DNA of 64,000 nt. Origin: CAIQPV01 sp964480365. GTDB lineage: Bacteria > Pseudomonadota > Gammaproteobacteria > Burkholderiales > Gallionellaceae. Each line of letters starts with the position of its first letter. The stretch's first letter is position 1. The DNA is taken from contig CAYZPM010000009.1 of NCBI GenBank assembly GCA_964480365.1, positions 20,271 through 84,270 on the forward strand, given 5' to 3'. The notes below the pieces were generated by a model. That model was given only the letters and a program-made list of their open reading frames with translations, searched no databases and had not been told where the DNA came from. Positions 32,454-41,238 of this stretch are shown piece after piece. Both the position numbers and the translations under genes were made by a program.

Positions 32454-33392
32454 ATGAGTAACGTTGACAAACAAACTGGAAAAGAAAAGACTGCACGCAA
32501 TCCGATCAAAATCATCCCCTTGCAGCAACGCCTGCGCAAGCCGGAATGGATACGGGTAAAGTCCGGCAGCGGGCAGGGTTACCACGATGTAAAACGACTG
32601 TTGCGCGAACACAAGTTGCACACCGTTTGCGAAGAAGCTTCCTGCCCCAATATCGGCGAATGCTTCGGTAAGGGTACGGCGACATTCATGATTCTGGGGG
32701 ACATGTGCACGCGGCGCTGCCCGTTCTGCGATGTAGCCCACGGCAAACCGCTGCCGCCAGATGTCAACGAACCGGCGCACTTGGCAGAATCCATCGCGCT
32801 GCTCAAGCTCAAGTACGTGGTTATTACAAGTGTGGACAGGGACGACCTGCGCGATGGCGGCGCACAGCATTTCGCCGATTGCCTCAGCGCCATCCGCGCC
32901 AGTTCGCCACATACCAAGCTGGAAACGCTGGTGCCGGATTTTCGCGGACGTATGGAGTTGGCTTTGGACGCGCTTTCCAGAAACTTGCCGGACGTGCTCA
33001 ACCACAATCTGGAAACGGTGCCGCGTTTGTACTCACTAGCCCGCCCAGGCGCGGACTACGCACACTCGCTCAAGTTGCTCAAGGAATTCAAGGCGCGTTT
33101 CCCTCAGGTGATGACTAAATCTGGCCTGATGCTGGGGTTGGGCGAAACGGACGAAGAAGTGCTGCAAGTGATGCGTGACTTGCGTACGCACAATGTTGAA
33201 ATGCTTACCTTGGGGCAGTACCTGCAACCTTCCGACAACCACCTGCCAGTGCTGCGCTATGTCACGCCGGAAACGTTCAGGATATTCGAGCAAGCTGCGC
33301 GGGAGATGGGATTTTCACATGCCGCTTGCGGGCCTATGGTCAGGTCGAGTTATTTTGCGGATGAGCAAGCACATCAGGCGGGTGTGAAATAA
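32454..33392 (+). CDS. lipA: Lipoyl synthase LipA
   Basis: LipA inserts two sulfurs into octanoyl groups of lipoyl proteins. The 312-residue protein has the auxiliary cluster CEEASCPNIGECFGKGTATF and the radical-SAM cluster CTRRCPFCDVAHGKP, with TSVDRDDLRDGGAQHF and SGLMLGLGETDEEVLQVM typical of LipA. The ATG at 32454 is chosen; a TTG at 32421 would add 11 residues, and neither has a strong ribosome site. LipB, usually next door, is not in the window. Confidence 0.95.
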   Translation: MSNVDKQTGKEKTARNPIKIIPLQQRLRKPEWIRVKSGSGQGYHDVKRLLREHKLHTVCEEASCPNIGECFGKGTATFMILGDMCTRRCPFCDVAHGKPLPPDVNEPAHLAESIALLKLKYVVITSVDRDDLRDGGAQHFADCLSAIRASSPHTKLETLVPDFRGRMELALDALSRNLPDVLNHNLETVPRLYSLARPGADYAHSLKLLKEFKARFPQVMTKSGLMLGLGETDEEVLQVMRDLRTHNVEMLTLGQYLQPSDNHLPVLRYVTPETFRIFEQAAREMGFSHAACGPMVRSSYFADEQAHQAGVK

Positions 33393-33401
33393 AACGTCCG
33401 T

Positions 33402-33578
33402 TCAATAATCCACGAGTCTTCCGGTGTTGGCCCTGCATACGCTGGACACAACCAGATTTGAGTGCTGTTTCATCACTTTTTCCGTGGCGTCCAGAGGTGA
33501 CTCGGCAAAGATGTCCAAGTTGAAGTCAGAATATCTTCCACCTTCGGATATGAATCCCCATACAGTAAAAGTAATCAT
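33402..33578 (-). CDS. Small hypothetical protein
   Basis: A 58-residue protein, MITFTVWGFISEGGRYSDFN..., read convergently with lipA. GGGGTGG lies close before the ATG at 33578. The sequence looks protein-like (alternating hydrophobic and polar residues, no low complexity), but I do not recognise a family. No signal peptide or membrane helix is evident. Confidence 0.5.
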   Translation of the reverse strand: MITFTVWGFISEGGRYSDFNLDIFAESPLDATEKVMKQHSNLVVSSVCRANTGRLVDY

Positions 33579-33807
33579 GATCCACCCCACTCAAATTCGT
33601 TAACCTATGGATCAATTATCGGCATTCCATGGAAAACTTGAGGCCCGATTCCGTTAAATCTGGAAACGGCGGACATCTCCATTATAATGGCTGCCATGTT
33701 CAGCCCTCAGGGTTCCATGTTCGGTTCGACAGCGAGATAATTTACACTGTGTGCTTATACAGTTAAGCTCAACATCCGGGAATATAGTAAAGGGTGCCTA
33801 AAAAGCT

Positions 33808-35331
33808 ATGACGACCGCAAAGAAACTTCGTGCCCTGTTGGTTGAGGCATCCTCCGAGGATACTCTGCGCACGCTCGCAAAGCTGAAACAGGGTGGTTAC
33901 GCAGTTGAGCATCAACGGGTGGAAGAAGCGGACACCATGCAAAGAGCCCTGGCGGAAGGGGGATGGGATGTCGTGCTTTGCAGCTACGATCCATCCGGCT
34001 TCTGCGGTTTGGATGCACTCAAGCTGATGCAGGCGGCAGGCATCGATTTGCCTTTTTTGTTCCTGTCGCATGATCAGCGCGAAGAAACCATCATCCAGGC
34101 CATTCAGGCCGGGGCGGGTGGTTACATTTTCAAGGATAACTTGAAATTCCTCGCGCCTGCCATTGAGCACAGCTTGCGCGAGGTACGGATTCGTCGCGAA
34201 CACAGCGAGACACAACTTGCCTTGCAGAATTATCAGGCTCGTCTGCACTCCTTTATCTCCAACCTGCCGGGCATGGCTTTCCAGTTGCTGCTCGATAGCA
34301 ATGGCGTTTTGTCTTTTCCTTATGTTAGCGAAGGCGGTCGCTCCTTGCTCGGCTTTGAACCGCTGGACTTGAAGCAGAATTCCAGCTTATTCCAGAATAT
34401 TCTGTATCCCAATGACCGCGCTTCTTTCCACCAATCCATGCGCACTTCGGCTGATAAGCTCATTCTCTGGAATTGGGAGGGACGTATCGTGATGGCGCAA
34501 AGCGGCAAAATCAAATGGGTGAACATGCGTTGCACACCGCGCAAGCTGGACAACGGCGATGTGCTGTGGGAAGGCTTTATGACCAACATCAGCCAGAGCA
34601 AATTTGCGGGCATCGGGCTGAAGCAATCACAGGATCAGTTGCGTGAATTATCGTCGCATATTCAGGACGCGCGCGAGCAGGAACGCCTCCATATCGCACG
34701 CGATATTCATGACGACATGGGAGGCACGCTTACCGCCATAAAAATCGATACCGCTTGGCTGATCGAACGCCTGGACGCAACAAAAAGCCCTGAGCTGCTG
34801 GCCAAGGCAAAGGGGATCGAAGCATTGGTAGACCGCTGCATGAAATCCGCCAACAATATTTTGCGTACCCTGCGCCCCAGTGTCCTGGATTCCTTCGGCA
34901 TCATTGCAGCCATCGAAATGGAAGTTGAAGAATTTGAAAAACGCACCGGTATTTCATGTCCGATCAACCAAGTGGACGAAGGCGTGGAAATCAGCCCGGA
35001 CGCCTCAATTGCGCTGTTTCGGATTCTTCAGGAAACGCTGACCAACATCATGAAACACGCCAAAGCCAGCCAAGTAACCGTGGATATCGCCAACCGCAAG
35101 GAGGGGGTGGATCTGGTAATCAGCGATGATGGTTGTGGACTCAAGGAGGTTGATCGCCTGAAACCGCGCTCTTTTGGCTTGCGCGGCATTCAGGAGCGCG
35201 TTGCTCATTTTAATGGCAAGGTGCTGATTAGCAGCAAGCCTGGCAAAGGCACCACCGTTGAGGTGCATATTCCCCACTCATCGACGCAATCGGCAAACAA
35301 TAACGCGCTGCCGCAACAAACGCTGTTCTGA
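33808..35331 (+). CDS. Hybrid NarX-type histidine kinase with degenerate receiver
   Basis: A 507-residue protein. Residues 7-125 are a receiver-like domain, but the phosphoacceptor position is Ser59 (VVLCSYDPSGFCGLDAL) in place of Asp; Lys109 is retained. Residues about 145-265 are a PAS-like sensor (FISNLPGMAFQLLLDSNGVL). HisKA_3 follows with His301 (RLHIARDIHDDMGGTLTAI), then an HATPase_c domain (ILQETLTNIMKHAKASQVTV, DDGCGLKE, GLRGIQERV, GKGTTVEVHIP). It lacks membrane helices, so it is cytosolic. The next gene is a NarL-type regulator 21 bases downstream, its likely target. Confidence 0.9.
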   Translation: MTTAKKLRALLVEASSEDTLRTLAKLKQGGYAVEHQRVEEADTMQRALAEGGWDVVLCSYDPSGFCGLDALKLMQAAGIDLPFLFLSHDQREETIIQAIQAGAGGYIFKDNLKFLAPAIEHSLREVRIRREHSETQLALQNYQARLHSFISNLPGMAFQLLLDSNGVLSFPYVSEGGRSLLGFEPLDLKQNSSLFQNILYPNDRASFHQSMRTSADKLILWNWEGRIVMAQSGKIKWVNMRCTPRKLDNGDVLWEGFMTNISQSKFAGIGLKQSQDQLRELSSHIQDAREQERLHIARDIHDDMGGTLTAIKIDTAWLIERLDATKSPELLAKAKGIEALVDRCMKSANNILRTLRPSVLDSFGIIAAIEMEVEEFEKRTGISCPINQVDEGVEISPDASIALFRILQETLTNIMKHAKASQVTVDIANRKEGVDLVISDDGCGLKEVDRLKPRSFGLRGIQERVAHFNGKVLISSKPGKGTTVEVHIPHSSTQSANNNALPQQTLF

Positions 35332-35352
35332 AATGTGCACGGATAAACTGCA

Positions 35353-35997
35353 ATGACGATGATAATAAATGTGCTGGTAGTGGACGATCACGCCCTGATC
35401 CGCAAGGGGCTGAAGCAAATCCTGGATGACACCAGCGACATACGGGTGACCGGCGAAGCCGAAACCGGCATGGAAGCGATCAGGATGGTGCGCGATAACA
35501 AGTACGACATGGCGCTGCTCGACATCACCCTGCCCGACAAATATGGCATAGACGTGCTCAAACAAATGAAACTGCAATGCCCCACCCTGCCCATTCTGAT
35601 TCTCAGCATGCACCCGGACGAGCAGTATGCAATGCGTTCCATCAAGGCCGGGGCATCGGGTTACATGAACAAGCAAAGTGCACCGTCACAACTGGTTACC
35701 GCCATACGCAAGGTCGCCAGCGGCAAGAAATACATCAGCAGCGAACTCGCGGAACAACTGGCCAACGACTTGACGAGTGATAAGCCACAGGATGTGTCAC
35801 ACAAAATTTTGTCTAACCGCGAATATCAGACGTTATGCCTGATGGCAGCAGGTAAGAGTTTAAGCGAAATGGCCGACATTATGTCACTCAGCGCCAAGAC
35901 GGTCAGCGTGTACCGCTCACGCATGCTGGAAAAAATGCAACTGAAGAACAATGCCGAGGCTGTCCGTTACGCGATAAATAATCACTTGATCGAATAG
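35353..35997 (+). CDS. NarL/FixJ-family response regulator
   Basis: A 214-residue response regulator. The receiver domain has the acidic pair VVDDHALIRKGL, phosphoacceptor Asp in MALLDITLPDKYGIDVL, Thr/Ser in ILILSMHPDEQ and Lys in GYMNKQS. The C-terminal LuxR/NarL helix-turn-helix (LSNREYQTLCLMAAGKSLSE, LSAKTVSVYRSRMLEKMQL) binds DNA. It follows the soluble kinase gene closely and is probably phosphorylated by it. Targets are unknown. Confidence 0.93.
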   Translation: MTMIINVLVVDDHALIRKGLKQILDDTSDIRVTGEAETGMEAIRMVRDNKYDMALLDITLPDKYGIDVLKQMKLQCPTLPILILSMHPDEQYAMRSIKAGASGYMNKQSAPSQLVTAIRKVASGKKYISSELAEQLANDLTSDKPQDVSHKILSNREYQTLCLMAAGKSLSEMADIMSLSAKTVSVYRSRMLEKMQLKNNAEAVRYAINNHLIE

Positions 35998-36023
35998 GTA
36001 AAACGATGGGTTACGCGGAGTTT

Positions 36024-36104
36024 TGTAGGATGGGTGGAGCGAAGCGATACCCATCGCCATATTCCGATAATTGATGGGTATCGCTTCGCTCCACCCATCC
36101 TACA
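36024..36104. repeat. Perfect 32-bp palindromic repeat pair
   Basis: The 32 bases at 36024-36055 (TGTAGGATGGGTGGAGCGAA...) are repeated as exact reverse complement at 36073-36104, with a 17-base spacer. It lies between the response regulator and diguanylate cyclase genes and could act as a terminator or mRNA-processing hairpin. Palindromes of this TGGGTGGAGCGAAGCG type are dispersed in many proteobacterial genomes and are sometimes misannotated as small proteins. Confidence 0.85.
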
Positions 36105-36131
36105 TATAGAAATTGAATAAAAAGGTTTGTT

Positions 36132-37784
36132 ATGACAACACCCTTAACTCCCCCCGAAATCGCGCGGGAAACCCTGAAAACCTTGGCAGCGCGCAAGCTT
36201 GCCGCGACACCGGAGAACTATGCGCGCGTGTACCATGAGATCGGCGGCACACCCAGTGGGTCGACTGAAGCCAGATCATCGGCCAATGACCAGCCGAAAC
36301 CAGCACTGGCATGGCCGAAACTGATCCGCGACCTGCTCAAGCAAATGGACACGCCGCACAAGGGAATTACCGTCACACGCAAGAAAGACGGGATAGAAAC
36401 CGTACTGAACAAATTCTCATCCAACAGTGATGCGCTATTTGAAAAATTACAGGGATTGTTGCATTCCTGGTCTGATGCGCCAACCTCATCCAATCTGGGG
36501 GAATTGGTCTCGTCAGCACCAGAGCCGGTAGCGGCTGGCGCAACGCCACCCGCAGCGGTCACGCCAGTCGCCCCAGGGGCGAAAGTCCATGCCGAAATGG
36601 TCTCACAGCTGCGCGAACTGCTTGCGAAAACATTGGAAAGTTCGCTCACCAGCCAACCCGACTTGGCAAATGAAATCCAGGTCTTGGCACAACAGGCGCG
36701 CACCACCAACGATTTTGATCAGACTAACCAACTCTCCAAACAACTGCGCCAATATTGGATCAAACTGGAATTGCGCGACAGCGACAAAGCCAAAATACAG
36801 GAAGGAGTGGTTCGCCTGCTGCGCTTGCTGGTGGATAACGTGGGCGAATTGGCTTCCGACGACAAATGGCTACACGGGCAAATTGCCGTCTTGCAGGAAA
36901 TCATCGCGCGCCCCATGGACAAGCGCACCATTGCCGATGCGGAACGCAACCTGCGCAATGCCATCATCAAGCAAGGCTTCCTTAAGCAAAGTCTGGTCGA
37001 TGCCAAGACCACTCTGAAGAGCTTGATGACTACCTTTATCGACCGTCTAGGCGAAGTAACCGAACAAACCGGCGAGTATCACTCCAGAATTGCAGAATAT
37101 AGCAAAAAAATCGGGGGAACCGACAACCTCACTGAACTGAGTCACCTTCTGGATGACATCATGCGCGACACGCGCGCCATCCAGTCCAGCGCGCAGCGCT
37201 CACATGAAGAACTGGTCAATACCCGCAAGCAAGCACACGATGCCGAAGAGCGCGTCAAACAACTGGAAGAGGAACTGGAGGAAGTCAGCGAGAAGATGCA
37301 CGAAGACCAGCTCACCGGTGCGCTTAACCGGCGCGGCATGGATGAAGCCATGGATCGAGAGATAAAGCGAGCTGACCGCCAGCAGACCCCGGTCAGTCTG
37401 GCGCTACTCGACATCGACAATTTCAAGCAACTCAACGACACTCTGGGCCATCAGGCTGGCGACCAAGCGCTGGTGCACCTGACCACGGTCATTAAGGAAA
37501 CCCTGCGTCCGACCGATGAGGTGGCGCGCTACGGTGGAGAGGAATTCATCATCATCATGTCCGAAACCGCGCTGGAAGAAGCCATGGCGACCATCACACG
37601 TTTGCAACGCGAGCTCACCAAGAAATTCTTCCTGCATAATAATGAACGCAAGTTGATTACTTTCAGTGCCGGCGTGGCGCTACGTATCATCAATGAAGCA
37701 GCGGAAGACGTGATTGCGCGTGCCGACAAGGCCATGTACCAAGCCAAAAAAGCCGGCAAGAACCGCGTGGTTGCGGCGGATTGA
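36132..37784 (+). CDS. Soluble diguanylate cyclase with helical N-terminus
   Basis: A 550-residue protein. Residues 1-110 contain a conserved helical region (LTPPEIARETLKTLAARKLA, TPENYARVYHEIGG), then an Ala/Pro-rich linker and a long helical and coiled-coil section to about 385 (EERVKQLEEELEEVSEKMHE). The C-terminal GGDEF domain has ALLDIDNFKQLNDTLGHQAG and the active-site GGEEF, with an RxxD inhibitory site (RPTD) five residues before it. It should synthesise c-di-GMP with feedback control. It stands between a two-component pair and the flagellar cluster, and c-di-GMP would act on the PilZ brake proteins encoded downstream. Confidence 0.92.
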   Translation: MTTPLTPPEIARETLKTLAARKLAATPENYARVYHEIGGTPSGSTEARSSANDQPKPALAWPKLIRDLLKQMDTPHKGITVTRKKDGIETVLNKFSSNSDALFEKLQGLLHSWSDAPTSSNLGELVSSAPEPVAAGATPPAAVTPVAPGAKVHAEMVSQLRELLAKTLESSLTSQPDLANEIQVLAQQARTTNDFDQTNQLSKQLRQYWIKLELRDSDKAKIQEGVVRLLRLLVDNVGELASDDKWLHGQIAVLQEIIARPMDKRTIADAERNLRNAIIKQGFLKQSLVDAKTTLKSLMTTFIDRLGEVTEQTGEYHSRIAEYSKKIGGTDNLTELSHLLDDIMRDTRAIQSSAQRSHEELVNTRKQAHDAEERVKQLEEELEEVSEKMHEDQLTGALNRRGMDEAMDREIKRADRQQTPVSLALLDIDNFKQLNDTLGHQAGDQALVHLTTVIKETLRPTDEVARYGGEEFIIIMSETALEEAMATITRLQRELTKKFFLHNNERKLITFSAGVALRIINEAAEDVIARADKAMYQAKKAGKNRVVAAD

Positions 37785-37846
37785 AGATGGGTTGTGACCG
37801 GAGCCACGCAACCCGGTAGATGGGGGCCAACAAAGTCAGGGAAAAT

Positions 37847-37909
37847 TCTGATGAACTAACTAGCCATTCGACTAGGCTGTCAAAAGACGCCAACCAAGTC
37901 GCTGGTTAT
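37847..37909. repeat. Dispersed hairpin repeat, copy 2
   Basis: TAGCCATTCGACT and AAGTCGCTGGTTA flank an inner hairpin GGCTGTC-AAAA-GACGCC. The outer arms match copy 1 at 28359-28422, while the inner stem differs in sequence but still pairs. It lies in the gene-free region 37785-38132 upstream of fliC, which otherwise holds only the fliC promoter and leader. Confidence 0.7.
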
Positions 37910-38007
37910 ATCGAGCAAATTCGATGCAGAATTGACGCAACTTAGTTTAAACCTATCCCCCTGTTGCCCCGCCAAAGAACATTCCTGCAAAAATTTCAAT
38001 TGCGCGC

Positions 38008-38034
38008 TAAAGTTTCCAGAACTGCACCCGATAA
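38008..38034 (+). promoter_or_regulatory. Sigma-28 (FliA) promoter of fliC
   Basis: TAAAGTTT, an 11-base spacer and CCCGATAA match the flagellar sigma-28 consensus TAAAGTTT-N11-GCCGATAA at 15 of 16 positions. It lies about 100 bases before the fliC ATG, which is preceded by AAGGAG. Confidence 0.88.
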
Positions 38035-38132
38035 CCTAAACAACGGCGGTTGATTGCGCTTGCAACACTAGGCAAACCGAAGTGAATGGCAACTAAGCCG
38101 GTAAGTAAACTTAATTTTTAAGGAGAGCTAAA

Positions 38133-38846
38133 ATGGCACAATATATCAACACCAACGTTGCAGCCCTGTTCGCTGGAGCAGCCCTGAACACATCGCAACT
38201 TGCTCTGTCTAGTGCTCAGCAACAACTATCTTCCGGTCTGCGCATCAATAGCGCGAAGGACGATCCTACCGGCTTGGGAATAGCGATGGGCATTCAGTCT
38301 CAGGTTAACGGCACGAACCAAGCCGTTTTGAACGCCAATAACGGCATTTCGACGGCGCAAACCAATGACGGATATCTGGCTCAAATCGGTACAAATTTGC
38401 AACGCCTGTATACAATTGCCGTAGAAACAGGCGGAGCGTCAACAACTGAAGCGACTCAGCTTATCGCAGAAAACGCACGCCTTAACGCGTTGGTTGTGGC
38501 ACAAGGTAATGTGGTGGTAGGCGATACTGGAGCTACGTACACGACTATCGGCGCTTCTGGTGCTGCAGTCACCAATACTTCGATTGCCGGCATCAGTACA
38601 GATATCACTACGGTCGCCGGCGAGCGCCAAAAATATGGTGCCGACATGTCGGTTTTAGGATCGGCCGTTGCTAGTTTGCAGACCGCGGGCGTGAACTTGT
38701 CTGCTTCGTTAAGCCGCATCATGGATACCGACTATGCTACGGCAACCACACAAATGACCACCAACAACATCCTGCAACAAGCCGGGATGGCGGTGTTGGC
38801 GCAAGCGAACCAGACACCGAACCAAGTGCTGACTTTGTTGCGTTAA
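38133..38846 (+). CDS. fliC: Flagellin, minimal form
   Basis: The flagellar filament protein. At 237 residues it is much shorter than typical FliC. The N-terminal D0/D1 (INTNVAALFAGAALNTSQLA, LSSGLRINSAKDDPTGLGIA) and C-terminal D1/D0 (LSRIMDTDYATATTQMTTNN, ILQQAGMAVLAQANQTPNQV) are present, joined by a short Thr/Ala/Gly-rich loop in place of surface domains D2/D3. Residues about 125-165 are rich in Thr and Ser and could be glycosylated. It has its own sigma-28 promoter and strong ribosome site and is followed by flaG and fliD. Confidence 0.93.
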   Translation: MAQYINTNVAALFAGAALNTSQLALSSAQQQLSSGLRINSAKDDPTGLGIAMGIQSQVNGTNQAVLNANNGISTAQTNDGYLAQIGTNLQRLYTIAVETGGASTTEATQLIAENARLNALVVAQGNVVVGDTGATYTTIGASGAAVTNTSIAGISTDITTVAGERQKYGADMSVLGSAVASLQTAGVNLSASLSRIMDTDYATATTQMTTNNILQQAGMAVLAQANQTPNQVLTLLR

Positions 38847-38870
38847 GCCGCTAATGTAGTAACATAGCTC

Positions 38871-38900
38871 AATGCCTAACCGGGAAACCGGTTGGGCATT
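38871..38900 (+). terminator. Hairpin between fliC and flaG
   Basis: AATGCCTAACCGG and CCGGTTGGGCATT form a stem with a GAAA-type tetraloop region, 24 bases after the fliC stop. There is no T-run, so it probably stabilises fliC mRNA or partly attenuates transcription into flaG. Confidence 0.65.
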
Positions 38901-38920
38901 AGAGTCAAGGAGAATCCAAA

Positions 38921-39277
38921 ATGATTATCCAAAACATAAATTCGAGTTCGGGTGCGCCGCCGTCACCTGTTGGGTACGTCAGCAATGGCGTGCCTAGCGG
39001 CGTTTCCAGTACCGCAAATGCCGCCCCTGCGTCTCAGCAGCCTTCCCCTCAACAGTTGCAGAGCGCGGTGAACGGCATCAATCAGGCAATGCAACAGTCG
39101 AACAATAGTCTGCAATTCAGCGTGGATCCCGGAACTAAAGAGCCGATAGTCTCGATGGTGGACACAGCAACAGGCCAGGTGATTAGTCAATATCCCTCGA
39201 AAGAGGCGATTGCAATTGCGCAAGAGATTGGACAATTTCAGCAACGGCAGGGTCTATTGTTGAACCAGAAGGCTTAG
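38921..39277 (+). CDS. flaG: Flagellar protein FlaG
   Basis: A 118-residue FlaG-family protein; these proteins influence filament length in some bacteria. The N-terminal half is Ser/Pro/Gln-rich and the C-terminal half carries the family segment LQFSVDPGTKEPIVSMVDTA and GQVISQYPSKEAIAIAQEIG. AAGGAG precedes the ATG. It lies between fliC and fliD, the usual position. The last ten codons are duplicated just downstream. Confidence 0.88.
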   Translation: MIIQNINSSSGAPPSPVGYVSNGVPSGVSSTANAAPASQQPSPQQLQSAVNGINQAMQQSNNSLQFSVDPGTKEPIVSMVDTATGQVISQYPSKEAIAIAQEIGQFQQRQGLLLNQKA

Positions 39278-39310
39278 TTCAGGGTCTATATGTTGAACCA
39301 GAAGGCTTAG
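39248..39310 (+). repeat. Tandem duplication of the flaG 3' end
   Basis: CAGGGTCTATTGTTGAACCA to the stop at 39277 is repeated at 39280-39310 with one inserted base and two bases between the copies. The first copy encodes the FlaG C-terminus; the second lies in the fliD leader and leaves the fliD ribosome site (AAGGAGG) intact. Confidence 0.85.
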
Positions 39311-39325
39311 GTAAGGAGGTTTATC

Positions 39326-40723
39326 ATGTCAACCACTGCAACAACGTCGGCTTCGGGCGGACTTGATGTTCCTGTCCTTGTTTCGCAATTAATGACGGTC
39401 GCGAATCAACCCATCGTCACGCTCCAAAATCAGGTATCTAACGATCAGGCCGAGATTTCAGCATGGGGAATAGTTAGTGGATTGGTCTCCAGTTTTCAGA
39501 CCGCAGCACAAAGTTTGAATTCCAGTGTGCAATCAAATAGTGCTACGCCGTCGGATGCCAGCGTTTTTTCGGCCTCTGCTACCAGCACGGCGGTACCAGG
39601 CAATTATTCTTTGAGTGTGTCCCAGCTTGCTCAAGCGCAAACCCTGGTTGCCGCTGGACAAACCAGCACTTCCGCCGCCATCGGTACGGTGGGGGACACG
39701 CTCACTATTAATGTCGGCAGCGTCAACGGCGCTACTTTTACTTCCAGCAGCAGCACGAGCATTACCCTTAATAGCGGCAATAATTCGCTGCAAGGTATAA
39801 GCGACGCGATCAATGCCGCCAATATGGGTGTGACAGCAACCATCGTTAACGATGGCAGCAGCACACCTTATCGCCTCGTCCTGACGTCGAATAACTCCGG
39901 CGCAAGCAACAGCCTGCAAGTCACCACCACCGGTTCGTCCGCCTTAAACACTTTGCTGGCGTATGATCCTACTACCGGTGGCACGGAAAATATGACCCAG
40001 ACCGTTGCCGCCCAAGATGCCAACCTCACGGTGAATGGCATTGCGATTACCAGTGCTTCGAACACTATCGCCAATGCCGTCCAAGGTGTTACCCTTACGC
40101 TTAACAGTAAAACGACCACACCGGTCACCCTGACGGTAGCACACGACACGGCAGCAATCAGCACAGCGGTAACTAACTTTGTCAGCGCATATAATGCGTT
40201 GTCCGTCCAGCTTGCTTCTTACTTCACCTATGGTAATCCCGTCACAGGATTGGCAGGAGGCGCTTTGGCGGGTGACGGTACGGTAAGCGTTATGCAACAA
40301 CAATTGCAAAGTATTTTTGATACGCCTGCAACGGGCGGCACCTTGCAGTACCTCGCTCAAATCGGTGTTGGTTTCCAGTCAAATGGCACACTCGCAGTGG
40401 ATAGCGCCACACTAAACAACGCATTGACGAATAATTTCAGCGATGTCACCAATTTGCTTTCTTCTTCAACGGGTTTCGCCACCACGCTGGGTGCATGGGC
40501 CACCTCCGCTCTTTCTCCAGGTAATGGCATGCTCGCTACGGCTACCCAAAGTCTTAAATCAACCATTTCAAACTTAAACACCAGTATTAGCCGCCTACAA
40601 GTTCAGAATGCACAATTGCAAGCAACATATACCACCGAATATTCTGATCTTAATATGTTGTTGAGCAGCTTGAATAGCACCAGTTCTTACCTGACGTCAC
40701 AATTGGCCAACTTGTCGAAATGA
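39326..40723 (+). CDS. fliD: Flagellar filament cap FliD
   Basis: FliD caps the filament and helps flagellin assemble. The 465-residue protein has the N-terminal FliD_N region (GLDVPVLVSQLMTVANQPIV, LQNQVSNDQAEISAWGIVSG), a Thr/Ser-rich middle with repeated LTINVGS- and TVAAQDANLTVNGIAI-type segments, and the C-terminal coiled-coil region (SRLQVQNAQLQATYTTEYSD, MLLSSLNSTSSYLTSQLANL). AAGGAGG stands before the ATG. The fliS and fliT chaperone genes follow. Confidence 0.93.
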   Translation: MSTTATTSASGGLDVPVLVSQLMTVANQPIVTLQNQVSNDQAEISAWGIVSGLVSSFQTAAQSLNSSVQSNSATPSDASVFSASATSTAVPGNYSLSVSQLAQAQTLVAAGQTSTSAAIGTVGDTLTINVGSVNGATFTSSSSTSITLNSGNNSLQGISDAINAANMGVTATIVNDGSSTPYRLVLTSNNSGASNSLQVTTTGSSALNTLLAYDPTTGGTENMTQTVAAQDANLTVNGIAITSASNTIANAVQGVTLTLNSKTTTPVTLTVAHDTAAISTAVTNFVSAYNALSVQLASYFTYGNPVTGLAGGALAGDGTVSVMQQQLQSIFDTPATGGTLQYLAQIGVGFQSNGTLAVDSATLNNALTNNFSDVTNLLSSSTGFATTLGAWATSALSPGNGMLATATQSLKSTISNLNTSISRLQVQNAQLQATYTTEYSDLNMLLSSLNSTSSYLTSQLANLSK

Positions 40724-40770
40724 CGCAACAAATGTCCAACTTGCCAAACGCATAATAATCGTGGAGTATC

Positions 40771-41235
40771 ATGAATACCACCGCAAGCAATGCTTATGCA
40801 AAAGTCGGAATGGAAAGTGGAGTGATGGGATCCGATCCGCACAAACTTATTTTGATGCTGTATCAGGGCGCCCTGCTGGCGATAAGCGCAGCCAAAAACC
40901 AGATATTGCGCAAGGAAATCGCCGCCAAGGGGAAATCCATTTCCCATGCCATCTTGATTATCGACACTGGACTGAAATGCAGCCTCGACAAAAATGTCGG
41001 CGGCGAGCTGGCGCAGAACCTTTCCGCCCTCTATGACTACATGTGCCAGCGCTTGGTGATCGCCAATCTGAAGAATGATACCGCCGCGCTGGACGAAGTA
41101 AGCCGCCTGCTTACCGAACTCAAGGGGGCTTGGGAGGAAATACGTCCGCAGGTTTTGTCTGTGCGTCAGAATGCCGCTATCAAGCCACAAACAGCGCCCG
41201 TAAAACCAGCCGCGCTGACTTATGGAAGGAGGTAA
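40771..41235 (+). CDS. fliS: Flagellin chaperone FliS
   Basis: FliS binds the flagellin C-terminus before export. The 154-residue protein has the conserved YAKVGMESGVMGSDPHKLIL and MLYQGALLAISAAKNQIL helices, SISHAILIIDTGLKCSLDKN, and ELAQNLSALYDYMCQRLVIA. GGAG lies before the ATG. It ends three bases before fliT. A Lys/Pro-rich tail of about 20 residues is not part of the helical core. Confidence 0.93.
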   Translation: MNTTASNAYAKVGMESGVMGSDPHKLILMLYQGALLAISAAKNQILRKEIAAKGKSISHAILIIDTGLKCSLDKNVGGELAQNLSALYDYMCQRLVIANLKNDTAALDEVSRLLTELKGAWEEIRPQVLSVRQNAAIKPQTAPVKPAALTYGRR

Positions 41236-41238
41236 GCG

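Noticed and set aside
36011..36196. Minus-strand 61-codon frame
   Set aside because: It is generated by the 32-bp palindromic repeat; such frames are common false genes.
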